From Desulfosporosinus meridiei DSM 13257 (GTDB lineage Bacteria > Bacillota > Desulfitobacteriia > Desulfitobacteriales > Desulfitobacteriaceae): a stretch of DNA of 64,000 bases. Under the pieces are notes generated by a model. It was not told the origin of the DNA. It did not search any database and saw nothing but the letters and a program-made list of their open reading frames with translations. The stretch lies in NCBI RefSeq assembly GCF_000231385.2, contig NC_018515.1, forward strand, positions 1,116,001-1,180,000. The letters are read 5' to 3'. Position 1 is the stretch's first letter. Each line of letters begins with the position of its first letter. The position numbers and the translations under genes were made by a program. This document shows positions 22,780 to 31,015 of this stretch, one piece after another.

Positions 22780-24459
22780 TTATTCAATATCCCAGACAGG
22801 AAGACCGACAATGAAAGTACTACCTCCGCCAGATCTACTTTCTACCTTAATCCAGCCTTGATGGAGTTCTACTAATTCTTTGGCTAAGGCTAGACCCAAG
22901 CCGGTTCCTCCGTATTTACGCGAAGAAGAACTATCGGCCTGGGTAAACTTTTCAAAAATATAGGCTTGATATTCTTCTCTGATTCCTATGCCATTGTCGG
23001 TCACTTTAATAATGATCTCTTTTCTTAGATCATCAAATTGAACTTGAATTCCAACCTTGCCCCCTTTTTCCGTGAACTTGACAGCATTTCCAGCCAGATT
23101 TTCCACAACTCTGCGTATCTTCTCCGGATCGGCTTTAGTTAAGGGTACATCGGGAGCGACTTGAACCTGAAATGCCAATTCTTTGCTTTGAGCTAAAGGG
23201 GCAATGACACTCTCCACAGAAGCTACTATGTCGGTCATATCTAGAACTTCTAACACGAGCTGATCTTTCCCTGCTTCAATTTTGGCCAGATCCAGAATGT
23301 TATTGATCAGCCTTAGCAGGATTTGGCTGTTCTGGAGTACTTCCTTCAGATAGTATTGCTGTTTTGTATCTTTTGGAGGAATCCCAACAGAGATAAGTTC
23401 GGCGAAGGCCATGATCGATGTAAGAGGAGTTCTTAACTCGTGGCTCATAACTGCTAGAAATTCTGATTTATAAAGATTGCTTTCTTTTAATCTGAGATTT
23501 ACCTGTTCAAGCTCCTGTTTATGCCTTTGTAAAAGCAAATTGCCTTTTTCTAATTCATCCGTTCGCTGTTCTACTTTTAATTCCAGGTTCGTATATAAAT
23601 CCTTCAGCTGTTCAATCATAGTCTGAAAATGTTTGGTCAGCCTTTTTATTTCTCCCTTAGCCTTCAGATTAGTTAGATTTACATCCCATTTGCCTGCTCC
23701 TACTTGAGCAACAGCCTGCTCCAATTCACCCAGAGAGCTTGTCACCATTTTGGTTACTAAAGAATAGATACCAGTGACACACACTAAAATCAGAATGACG
23801 GAAAAGAAGCCATTGCTAAATAAACTTCTCTTAGTATTGTCCATATAGATATCCATGGGCATTGTCAGACTAACGGCTCCGGCAAAATCCCCGATAGCCA
23901 GACCTTCCTTGGCGAATCCGGAGATGTCGAGTTCTCCTTGAGGCTGTCCATGACAGTTTAAGCAATTTTCGTCGATACTTAAAGGGGACATATAGCGAAA
24001 AACCATTTCCCCCTTCTCTTCTTTGATAGCAAAATATTCCGTTGTGGAGGGATTTTCCTTAAGCCTGGTCAGACCCTCAATTTCAAATTCATCTGGGGCA
24101 TTTAAGACGTTCCTATATTGTAGATTGGTTGGGTTTATCCTGTATTCCGTTTCGCTGGCCAGCATCATCCCTACTCCCATAGCCACCGTGGAACAGCTTA
24201 AATGCTTGAACTCAAAGTTGCCTTTAGAATCGTAATTGATCTTATTCTGATTGATAGCTACGAATTCCATCAAAGCTTTTTGCTGCTCAGAGATAATCTG
24301 AGCTTTTTCTATTAGCTCTCGCTCAGTCTGTTTTTTCTCTTCAGAATAATCCCAGGAAAACTTAATTCCCATCACAGTAATAATTATGATAACTGTAGCC
24401 AACATGAAACGAAACGTTAAATTATCCCTTACTCCCCCGAAAAATTTGCTATTTTGCAT
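22780..24459 (-). CDS. Sensor histidine kinase with CxxCH-containing Tll0287-like domain
   Basis: A 559-residue membrane kinase. Order: TM1 (residues 17-32), an extracytoplasmic DUF3365/Tll0287-like domain (about 40-210) with the c-type heme motif NCLNCHGQPQG (Cys166, Cys169, His170), TM2 (about 217-240), HAMP, a coiled coil, HisKA with His340 in FLAVMSHELRTPL, and HATPase (NLAGNAVKF, DNGIGIREEYQAYIFEKF, GGTGLGLALAKEL). The heme motif outside the membrane suggests redox or gas sensing. It is divergent from dmsABC, so control of that respiratory operon is likely (inference). Confidence 0.93.
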   Translation of the reverse strand: MQNSKFFGGVRDNLTFRFMLATVIIIITVMGIKFSWDYSEEKKQTERELIEKAQIISEQQKALMEFVAINQNKINYDSKGNFEFKHLSCSTVAMGVGMMLASETEYRINPTNLQYRNVLNAPDEFEIEGLTRLKENPSTTEYFAIKEEKGEMVFRYMSPLSIDENCLNCHGQPQGELDISGFAKEGLAIGDFAGAVSLTMPMDIYMDNTKRSLFSNGFFSVILILVCVTGIYSLVTKMVTSSLGELEQAVAQVGAGKWDVNLTNLKAKGEIKRLTKHFQTMIEQLKDLYTNLELKVEQRTDELEKGNLLLQRHKQELEQVNLRLKESNLYKSEFLAVMSHELRTPLTSIMAFAELISVGIPPKDTKQQYYLKEVLQNSQILLRLINNILDLAKIEAGKDQLVLEVLDMTDIVASVESVIAPLAQSKELAFQVQVAPDVPLTKADPEKIRRVVENLAGNAVKFTEKGGKVGIQVQFDDLRKEIIIKVTDNGIGIREEYQAYIFEKFTQADSSSSRKYGGTGLGLALAKELVELHQGWIKVESRSGGGSTFIVGLPVWDIE

Positions 24460-24841
24460 AGCTTACCCCACTTTGCCTTGTATTATTATCCCCTGTTCGG
24501 GTTACCTGTTACTTCAAGTAAGGGTTTAGTTGGTATTTATTGTTATAGAAAAAAGTAATTACGATTATTAAAAAGTCTATCATATTCTCGGCGTTTTGTA
24601 ATTTTTTATTTTTAGGAAATTTGTCTTTAGTATCCAATTTAACTAATTAAAAAAATAATATTATATTAATAATCTATTAATATTTAACAATAAGATCATT
24701 AATATCTTTGTGTTAAGCTAGAAATTAGTACTGCTTATAAAGTTTTAAATGTAGCTATTATTAATAAAGGGGGGCAAATTAGATTCTTTTATGTGAATTA
24801 TTTAGCTTTCTACTTGTTTTATAAGGAGGTTATTACAACAA
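24460..24841. other. AT-rich control region between sensor kinase and dmsA
   Basis: A 382-base divergent intergenic stretch, very AT-rich, without a gene. It holds the ATTAATA array and promoter listed next, and a fourth ATTAATA at 24760 in the dmsA leader. No promoter for the kinase gene could be fixed. Confidence 0.6.
24665..24741 (+). promoter_or_regulatory. ATTAATA direct repeats and promoter of dmsABC
   Basis: ATTAATA occurs at 24665, 24676 and 24698, that is with spacings of 11 and 22 bases, on one helix face. OmpR-family regulators bind such direct repeats. Directly downstream lies TTAAGC (24713-24718), a 17-base spacer and TATAAA (24736-24741). The array ends eight bases before the -35, the usual place for an activator site. 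Confidence 0.5.
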
Positions 24842-27418
24842 ATGGCTAATTTTATGGATAAAGTTAACAGTCTGAACCTTAGTCGAAGAAGTTTTATTAA
24901 GGCCAGCACGGCTGCAGCTGCCAGTTTATCCTTAGTGGGTTGTGGCAATACATTAAAGACAGCGGGTGTTGATCAAGCTGCAAGTCAGGAAGGCAAGTGG
25001 ATAACTGCTGCTTGTTGGCATAATTGTGGCAGCAGATGCTTGAATAAAGCATTTGTGATTGATGGTGTGGTTATTCGCCAAAAAACCGATGATACCCATC
25101 CGGATACTCCGGACTTCCCGCAACAAAGGGCTTGTCTGCGCGGACGTTCTCAACGGCAGCAGGTTTTTGGTGCTGATCGACTAAAGTACCCCATGAGACG
25201 GAAAAACTGGGCTCCAGGTGGCGGTCAGAAGGAGCTGCGGGGTAAAGATGAATGGGTCAGAATTTCTTGGAAAGAAGCTTTAGATTCCATTGCGGGTGAA
25301 ATGAAACGGATCAAAGAAGAACACGATAATCGGGCCTTCTTTGCCGATGGTGGCAGCGTATCAAAGATTTTAAGTTTATATGGTGGTTATGTAGGTAATT
25401 GGGGCACTACATCCCGAGGTACTTGGCACGGTACCAATGGCCCCATTGGCTTTACCCCCTCGGCAGTTGAGGGTATCAATGACCGCTTAGATATGCGCAA
25501 TTGTGAAACAGTGATTATGTTCAGCATGAACCCGGCTTGGAGTGCCGGAGGGAATCCTTCCTATAATTTTCTCCAAGTGAAAAAGGCCGGTGCTGAGTTT
25601 ATTGGAGTTGACCCCTATTATAATGATACCTATGCTTTATTAGAGGCGGACTGGATTCCTACTCGTCCGTCAACGGATACGACTCTGCTGTTAGGAGCCG
25701 CTCATACTTTAATTGTTGAAGACAATCCCATGACCAACCCTTTAATTGACTGGGAGTTCTTAAAAAATAATACCATCGGCTTTGATGCCGATAGTATGCC
25801 GGAAGGTGCTGATCCAAAGGAGAATTTTAAGGACTATGTCTTAGGGACCTATGACGGTGTGCCTAAAAGTGCAGAGTGGGCTTCTGAGATTTGCGGTGTA
25901 GAGCCTGATCAAATCCGTTACCTGGCTAGAGCTATGAATAAAAATAAGAAGGTTGCTATCATCTTTGGCTGGGCCTCTGCCCGAACCCAAAATGCGGATA
26001 GTCTTCCTCATATGGTGATGACTATCGGAGCGATGACTGGGCATATCGGAAAATCAGGCCATATGTGCGGAGTAAGTTGTCATACCGGCTCCAGCAATGG
26101 CGGGCCTTCCTTAGTAAGCCCTGGCGGCAATGGTTTGCCCACTGTAAAAAATCCTGTCACAGATAGTATGAATCATACGGAAATGTGGAGAGCTATTCTT
26201 GAGGGCAAATACAATTTTACGGGCAATATGCAATGGCTTAAAGGCGAAATGCGGGATATTGACATTCACATGATTTATCATGACACGAGTGCCAGGCTGC
26301 AAACCGCTGATGGCATGACGAAAGGGATCGAAGCTCATCGTAAAGTCGATTTAGTCGTTAGCCATGCCCAATTCTTGACCACTAACGCTAAGTATTCCGA
26401 CTTCGTGCTTCCCTTGACCACTGAATGGGAAAAACTCGGCGGGTTCGTTACAGGCAATCGGGAAATTCTGATTATGTACTCTCAAATCACCGAGCCGATG
26501 TATGAATGTCAAAGTGATGAGTGGATAGCTATGGAATTAGGCAAACGTCTGGGAGTAGATCCTAACAAGGCATTTCCTATTGATTCTAAACAACAGCTTT
26601 TCAATCAAATCGCCGGTGCCACTGTCATTGCCGAGGATGGAGTAACCAAAGAGCCTTTGGTTACCATTACTGAAGCGGATATTGCTGAGCGCAAGGTAAA
26701 AGGAAAACCGCAACAAGGCAGAATTAGCCTGAAAGAATTTCAAGAAAAAGGGATTTATCAAGTTGAAAGAAAACCCGGCGATAACTACGGCTTTATTGCT
26801 TTAAAGGAATTCCGGGATGATCCGGCAGCTAATCCACGCAAAACCACCAGCGGCAAAATGGAGATCTATTCTCAGGCCTTGGCTGATAGAATTAACAATA
26901 TGGGTTATAGCAAAATTAGACCTATTCCCACCTACACTCCGCCGGTTGAAGGATATGAGGCCACCTTTAGTGATTGGAAAGGTAAAGTGAAAGGGGATTA
27001 TCCTTACCAGGTCATCAATCCCCATTATCTACGCCGTTCACATTCTGTTTTCGACAATGTTCAGTGGCTCAGAGAGACCTGGCCCAACCCCGTCTTCATT
27101 AGCGAAAAGGATGCTAAAGAATTAGGCATCAGCGATGGGAATACGGTTTTATTGACCAGTCAGCATGGCAAGACCTTGCGTACTGCTTGCGTTACTGAGC
27201 GTTTTATGCCTGGGGTCGTTGGCTTGCCTCATGGTTCATGGGTTGACATGGATGAGAAAACAGGAATTGATACTGGGGGCGCAGACAATATTCTTTGTGG
27301 TCCGGTGTCGACGGGGCAAGGTGCATCAGGCTGGAATAGCTGCGTGGTTAAAATGGAAAAATATTCAGATCTGCCATTAACTCCCGACGTTAAAAAACCA
27401 CAAAGAATTATTTTCTAG
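24842..27418 (+). CDS. dmsA: DmsA-type molybdopterin oxidoreductase, Tat-exported
   Basis: An 858-residue catalytic subunit of the DMSO reductase family. It has a twin-arginine signal (LSRRSFIKASTAAAASLSL, Arg15-Arg16) followed by VGCGN, which may be a lipobox. The [4Fe-4S] motif is Cys58-x3-Cys62-x3-Cys66-x31-Cys98, followed by LRGRSQRQQVFGADRLKYPM as in E. coli DmsA. The rest matches bis-MGD-binding domains, with the C-terminal Molydop_binding domain around 730-850. It should reduce an S- or N-oxide or related acceptor outside the membrane; the true substrate is not readable. AAGGAGG precedes ATG 24842. First gene of dmsABC plus chaperone. Confidence 0.92.
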   Translation: MANFMDKVNSLNLSRRSFIKASTAAAASLSLVGCGNTLKTAGVDQAASQEGKWITAACWHNCGSRCLNKAFVIDGVVIRQKTDDTHPDTPDFPQQRACLRGRSQRQQVFGADRLKYPMRRKNWAPGGGQKELRGKDEWVRISWKEALDSIAGEMKRIKEEHDNRAFFADGGSVSKILSLYGGYVGNWGTTSRGTWHGTNGPIGFTPSAVEGINDRLDMRNCETVIMFSMNPAWSAGGNPSYNFLQVKKAGAEFIGVDPYYNDTYALLEADWIPTRPSTDTTLLLGAAHTLIVEDNPMTNPLIDWEFLKNNTIGFDADSMPEGADPKENFKDYVLGTYDGVPKSAEWASEICGVEPDQIRYLARAMNKNKKVAIIFGWASARTQNADSLPHMVMTIGAMTGHIGKSGHMCGVSCHTGSSNGGPSLVSPGGNGLPTVKNPVTDSMNHTEMWRAILEGKYNFTGNMQWLKGEMRDIDIHMIYHDTSARLQTADGMTKGIEAHRKVDLVVSHAQFLTTNAKYSDFVLPLTTEWEKLGGFVTGNREILIMYSQITEPMYECQSDEWIAMELGKRLGVDPNKAFPIDSKQQLFNQIAGATVIAEDGVTKEPLVTITEADIAERKVKGKPQQGRISLKEFQEKGIYQVERKPGDNYGFIALKEFRDDPAANPRKTTSGKMEIYSQALADRINNMGYSKIRPIPTYTPPVEGYEATFSDWKGKVKGDYPYQVINPHYLRRSHSVFDNVQWLRETWPNPVFISEKDAKELGISDGNTVLLTSQHGKTLRTACVTERFMPGVVGLPHGSWVDMDEKTGIDTGGADNILCGPVSTGQGASGWNSCVVKMEKYSDLPLTPDVKKPQRIIF

Positions 27419-27436
27419 AAAGGAGAGTGGGCGAGA

Positions 27437-28015
27437 ATGGGACGTATGGGATTCTATTTTAATATGACGACTTGTATAGGCTGCCGAACTTGTCAAATTG
27501 CTTGTAAAGATAAAAACGATCTAAAGATAGGTACTATCTTTAGACAAGTAAGAAATTTTGAAACGGGTGTTTTTCCGACTCCTGGTGTGTACCATTATTC
27601 GGGAACCTGTAATCATTGTGCTAATCCTAAATGCGTAGAAGGTTGCCCTACCCGTGCTATGCATGTTGATGCCGATGGTACGGTACAGCACGATAAAACC
27701 AAGTGTATTGGCTGTCGTTATTGCACTTGGGCTTGTCCTTACGGGGTTCCTCAATTCATTGAAGAGTTAGGCAAGGTAAGCAAATGCGATGGATGTAAGG
27801 ATCTTCGGGATCAAGGAGCAACCCCTGTTTGTGTGGAGGCCTGTCCGATGCGTGCTCTGGAATGGGGAGAGCTGGAAGAATTAAAAGCCAAACATGGCAG
27901 CGACATCACCAATGATCTGCCGATTCTCCCGCCTTCCTCTACGACCAACCCATCGGTGCTTATTAAAGCAAAAGCCATAGCCAGGCAAAAAGATTTCCGA
28001 AAAAAGGAGATTTAG
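27437..28015 (+). CDS. dmsB: DmsB-type four-cluster iron-sulfur subunit
   Basis: This 192-residue protein has the four [4Fe-4S] motifs of DmsB/PhsB: CIGCRTCQIACKDKND, CNHCANPKCVEGCP, CIGCRYCTWACPYGVP and CDGCKDLRDQG...CVEACP. It conducts electrons from the membrane anchor to the molybdoenzyme. It has no signal peptide, consistent with export in complex with DmsA. ATG 27437 lies 11 bases behind GGAGAG, with the dmsA stop just before. Confidence 0.94.
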   Translation: MGRMGFYFNMTTCIGCRTCQIACKDKNDLKIGTIFRQVRNFETGVFPTPGVYHYSGTCNHCANPKCVEGCPTRAMHVDADGTVQHDKTKCIGCRYCTWACPYGVPQFIEELGKVSKCDGCKDLRDQGATPVCVEACPMRALEWGELEELKAKHGSDITNDLPILPPSSTTNPSVLIKAKAIARQKDFRKKEI

Positions 28016-28018
28016 AAA

Positions 28019-28861
28019 ATGGACGAAACAGCTTTATTGATATTTACCCTTTGTCTGCAGGCTGCTATCGGCAGCATGATCTTTATTACCTTAGGGAAAC
28101 AGCTTTATAAAGACAAACAGTTTAAAGTTGCCGCACTAATCTCAGCGGGCTTAAGTGTTGCAGGAGTTTTGGCTTCCTTTGTGCATTTAGGGCAACCCTT
28201 TTCGGCTTTAAATTCCCTCTCTAACTTAGGGAGTTCTTGGTTAAGCAAGGAAGCTCTGCTGGCAGGAATCTTCATGGGTATCGCTGTGCTATACGCTTTC
28301 GTCCAATACTACAGGCCGGAGAGCCAAGGTCTTAATACAGTCTTAAGATGGGCTGGATGTGCCGTCGGTCTTGTCACCGTCTTCTCCATGGCTAAAGTAT
28401 ATACCATGGCCAGTGTGCCGGCTTGGGATGGAATGAACACCTTTGTGGATTTTTATACAACAGCCATAGCTTTAGGTGCGCTGATCTTCTTAGTGTCCGG
28501 CTTTAAGGAGCTAAACGAAGCTAATCATAGACTTCTTCCTTTTATCGTTTTAGTTGCAGTAGTAATTCAAGCTGCTGTAGCGGTTCCCTATGCTTTTAGC
28601 TTAGGACAGAACGGGATGGCTGCTCAAGAGAGTGCTAAGGCACTTAGTGATATGGGCGTAGTCATTGCTCTGAAATGGCTGCTTATTCTAGGAGGGGCCG
28701 GACTTCTTCTGTGGCCGGCCATTGAGAAAAGCGGTACGACGGGGTCTAAATCTGCTGCAGGAATGATTTATGTGGCGGCGGCTATCTTGTTAATCGGTGA
28801 GATAATAGGCAGATATGTTTTCTATGCTTCAATGATCACCTCTCACATTGGTTTGACTTAA
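28019..28861 (+). CDS. dmsC: DmsC-type membrane anchor subunit
   Basis: A 280-residue integral membrane protein with about eight transmembrane helices, beginning MDETALLIFTLCLQAAIGSMIF, as in DmsC family anchors that oxidise menaquinol. It contains SFVHLGQPFSALNSLSNLGSSWLSKE, a family-type loop. It starts three bases after dmsB with AAAAGGAG before the ATG. Confidence 0.9.
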   Translation: MDETALLIFTLCLQAAIGSMIFITLGKQLYKDKQFKVAALISAGLSVAGVLASFVHLGQPFSALNSLSNLGSSWLSKEALLAGIFMGIAVLYAFVQYYRPESQGLNTVLRWAGCAVGLVTVFSMAKVYTMASVPAWDGMNTFVDFYTTAIALGALIFLVSGFKELNEANHRLLPFIVLVAVVIQAAVAVPYAFSLGQNGMAAQESAKALSDMGVVIALKWLLILGGAGLLLWPAIEKSGTTGSKSAAGMIYVAAAILLIGEIIGRYVFYASMITSHIGLT

Positions 28862-28888
28862 AATACGGATAAAGGGAGGTTTAAATCT

Positions 28889-29566
28889 ATGAAAACCGAA
28901 TCTAGGCAGGATGATATTGCAATACTCTTGGCAAACAGAACCTATCTATATCGTTTATTGCAAAACTCATTTGGAAATGAACCTGCCCTAGAGACAATCC
29001 GGATTCTAAACAGCGATCATACTCAAACCTCACTAGCTTTACTGTCTTTAGAAGATAGCCTAGATCTTGTCAGAGATTTTACGGAGCAATTAGAAGAGAA
29101 TGAGGACGATGCTCTGGACGAGGTTCGCATTGAATATACGCGGTTGTTTCTCGGTCCAACTAAATTGCCTGCTCCTCCTTGGGAATCTGTTTATGTAAGC
29201 AAAGAGAGGCTGATATTTCAGGAAAGCACCTTAGAAGTGCGCAAGTGTTATTTGAAATATAACTTTCTCCCTGCTCAATATCGTTTTGAGGCCGATGATC
29301 ACCTGGCTTTAGAATTAGATTTCATGTATAATCTCAGCAACCTTGCTGAAATCGCCTTCCAAGCAGAAGATATTGTTAAGTTTAGAGCGATTTTAAAGGA
29401 TCAAAAGGCTTTTTTGACGGAGCATTTACTTGTCTGGGTTCCTCAGTTTGCATCGGATTTGGAGGCTGCCAGGCCTCATTCCTTCTACAGAGGTATTGTC
29501 TCTCTATTAAAGAGATACCTAAAAACAGATATAAAGGTTATTGATGAAATACTGACGAGCCTTTAA
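28889..29566 (+). CDS. TorD/DmsD-like redox enzyme maturation chaperone
   Basis: This 225-residue all-helical protein has the family features EYTRLFLGPTKLPAPPWESVYVSKERLIF and a DDHLALELDFM motif (compare E(P)DHI...EL.FM in TorD/DmsD). It would bind the DmsA Tat signal and assist cofactor insertion before export. AAAGGGAGG precedes ATG 28889, and it follows dmsC by 27 bases. A terminator follows. Confidence 0.92.
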   Translation: MKTESRQDDIAILLANRTYLYRLLQNSFGNEPALETIRILNSDHTQTSLALLSLEDSLDLVRDFTEQLEENEDDALDEVRIEYTRLFLGPTKLPAPPWESVYVSKERLIFQESTLEVRKCYLKYNFLPAQYRFEADDHLALELDFMYNLSNLAEIAFQAEDIVKFRAILKDQKAFLTEHLLVWVPQFASDLEAARPHSFYRGIVSLLKRYLKTDIKVIDEILTSL

Positions 29567-29604
29567 GTTTTTCTCGGGAATTTGATATAACTTCACATCG
29601 CAAT

Positions 29605-29647
29605 AAAACAAGGTGGACTTCTTTTTCTAAGGAGTCCACCTTGTTTT
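29605..29647. terminator. Intrinsic terminator after the dms operon
   Basis: A perfect 15-bp stem (29605-29619 with 29633-29647, core AACAAGGTGGACT) and TTTT tail. Confidence 0.85.
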
Positions 29648-29765
29648 GAACTAGTGGGAAAACCTATGTAATAATTACGATAGAATATTTTAGTGATCAA
29701 AGGGGTTGTAGGGACAGCCCATTCTATGTTAAGATAGCTCTAATTTAATTTTATCTGAAGCTAAG

Positions 29766-29816
29766 ATGAACTTGATCAAATCTTTGTATAAGCAAGCTTT
29801 GTTTGGCAAAGCTTAA
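29766..29816 (+). CDS. Candidate 16-residue leader peptide
   Basis: ATG 29766 opens a frame reading MNLIKSLYKQALFGKA with one Tyr and one Phe codon; the stop is directly before the first GTAGGATGG motif. The Shine-Dalgarno is weak (GAAG), so translation is doubtful. It is listed because the first aromatic leader has a better-supported peptide in a comparable place. Confidence 0.2.
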   Translation: MNLIKSLYKQALFGKA

Positions 29817-29960
29817 GTAGGATGGTTTTCCGTTATCGCGTGAGCGGTTCGAACGGATTTGCCGATGAGTTGTTAGAATAGTAGGATGGGAGCAATTGGA
29901 ATCAAGGCACCCTCTATTCAGGGTGTCTTTTTGCATCCAAATTAAATAAATGTAGGATGG
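29817..29960 (+). promoter_or_regulatory. Three GTAGGATGG motifs in the second aromatic leader
   Basis: Exact copies of GTAGGATGG lie at 29817, 29881 and 29952. The first two precede the leader terminator, as in the first aromatic operon; the third abuts the aroF Shine-Dalgarno (GAAAGGGG). UAG triplets also cluster at 29874, 29879 and 29882, and at 29953 and 29961. Regulatory RNA or protein-binding function is inferred from the repetition in two leaders. Confidence 0.45.
29905..29932 (+). terminator. Leader terminator of the second aromatic operon
   Basis: Stem AGGCACCC / GGGTGTCT (29905-29912, 29921-29928, one G-U pair), eight-base loop, then TTTT. It lies 45 bases before aroF and so is an attenuator. 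The flanks ATCAAGGCAC and GTGTCTTTTT match the terminator at 20243. Confidence 0.75.
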
Positions 29961-29977
29961 TAGAAAGGGGTATTAAG

Positions 29978-31015
29978 ATGATTGTAGTAATGAAAACGGG
30001 TTCAACGGCAGAACAGATTGAAGAGGTTTCTACACGATTAGCTGAGGAGGGCTTTAAGATCCATCTTTCCCAAGGGGTAGAAAAGACAATTATGGGGGCA
30101 ATTGGAGACCGTAGTCGCCTTGAAGCCCTCGATTTAGAAGCATTGCCTTTTGTAGAAAAGGTTGTGCCTATTTTAGCCCCTTATAAATTGGTGAGTCGAG
30201 AATTTCATCCAGCAAACAGTATTATTCGTATTGGCGATCAAGAAATTGGCGGTAATAAGGTTCATGTCATGGCGGGGCCCTGTGCGGTTGAAAGCAGGGA
30301 ACAAATTCTAGAAACAGCACATGCGGTGCGAGAAGCAGGGGCGACCTTTCTACGTGGGGGTGCCTTTAAGCCAAGAACCTCACCATATTCTTTTCAGGGA
30401 CTTGAAGAGGAAGGATTGCGTTATCTAGCCGAAGCCCGGGAGAAAACCGGTCTTTTAGTAATTACTGAGGTTATTGATGCTCGAGATGTTTCTTTGGTGG
30501 CGGATTATGCAGATGTACTTCAAATTGGGGCTCGTAATATGCAGAACTTCATTCTTCTTAAAGAAGCGGCCAAGTGTGGGAAGCCGGTTCTTCTCAAAAG
30601 AGGACCGTCTGCAACCTTGGAAGAGTGGATGATGGCGGCAGAGTATCTTATGGATGGCGGGAATTACCAAGTTATGTTTTGTGAGCGTGGAATTCGAACT
30701 TTCGAAAGCTACACTCGAAATACTCTGGATTTGAGTATGGTTCCGGCCTTGCATACACTTTCCCACTTGCCGGTCATAATTGACCCTAGTCATGGAACTG
30801 GAAAGTGGCATTTAGTCCCTCCTATGGCAAAAGCCGCTCTGGCAGCAGGAGCCGATGGCTTAATTGTTGAAGTTCATCCACACCCTGAAAAAGCAGTTTC
30901 AGATGGCAAACAATCTTTAACACCTGAAAAGTTCAAAGTCATGATGGACGATTTGGCAAGACTGACTTCTGTGTTAGATCGTGAGTTAGGGGAAGTGAGT
31001 AAGCGTGCTGAGTGA
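29978..31015 (+). CDS. aroF: DAHP synthase, AroF type with N-terminal regulatory domain
   Basis: This 345-residue DAHP synthase has an N-terminal ferredoxin-like domain (about residues 1-75, MIVVMKTGSTAEQIEEV) of the kind that mediates feedback control, then the I-beta barrel with AGPCAVES, LRGGAFKPRTSPYSFQG, QIGARNMQNF, LKRGPSAT, CERGIRTFESYTRNT and DPSHGTGKW. ATG 29978 is preferred, seven bases behind GAAAGGGG; ATG 29957 overlaps that site. It heads aroF-tyrA-aroA-azlC-azlD behind an attenuator-like leader. It overlaps tyrA by 11 bases. Confidence 0.95.
   Translation: MIVVMKTGSTAEQIEEVSTRLAEEGFKIHLSQGVEKTIMGAIGDRSRLEALDLEALPFVEKVVPILAPYKLVSREFHPANSIIRIGDQEIGGNKVHVMAGPCAVESREQILETAHAVREAGATFLRGGAFKPRTSPYSFQGLEEEGLRYLAEAREKTGLLVITEVIDARDVSLVADYADVLQIGARNMQNFILLKEAAKCGKPVLLKRGPSATLEEWMMAAEYLMDGGNYQVMFCERGIRTFESYTRNTLDLSMVPALHTLSHLPVIIDPSHGTGKWHLVPPMAKAALAAGADGLIVEVHPHPEKAVSDGKQSLTPEKFKVMMDDLARLTSVLDRELGEVSKRAE

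Larger units (their letters stand above)
29648..29977 (+). other. Leader region of the second aromatic operon
   Basis: This 330-base gap has no full gene. It holds a possible promoter (TTGTAG at about 29705, 18-base spacer, TAAGAT), a candidate leader peptide, three GTAGGATGG motifs, a nested hairpin TCCGTT...CGC-GTGA-GCG...AACGGA between the first two motifs, and a leader terminator at 29905. Confidence 0.6.
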
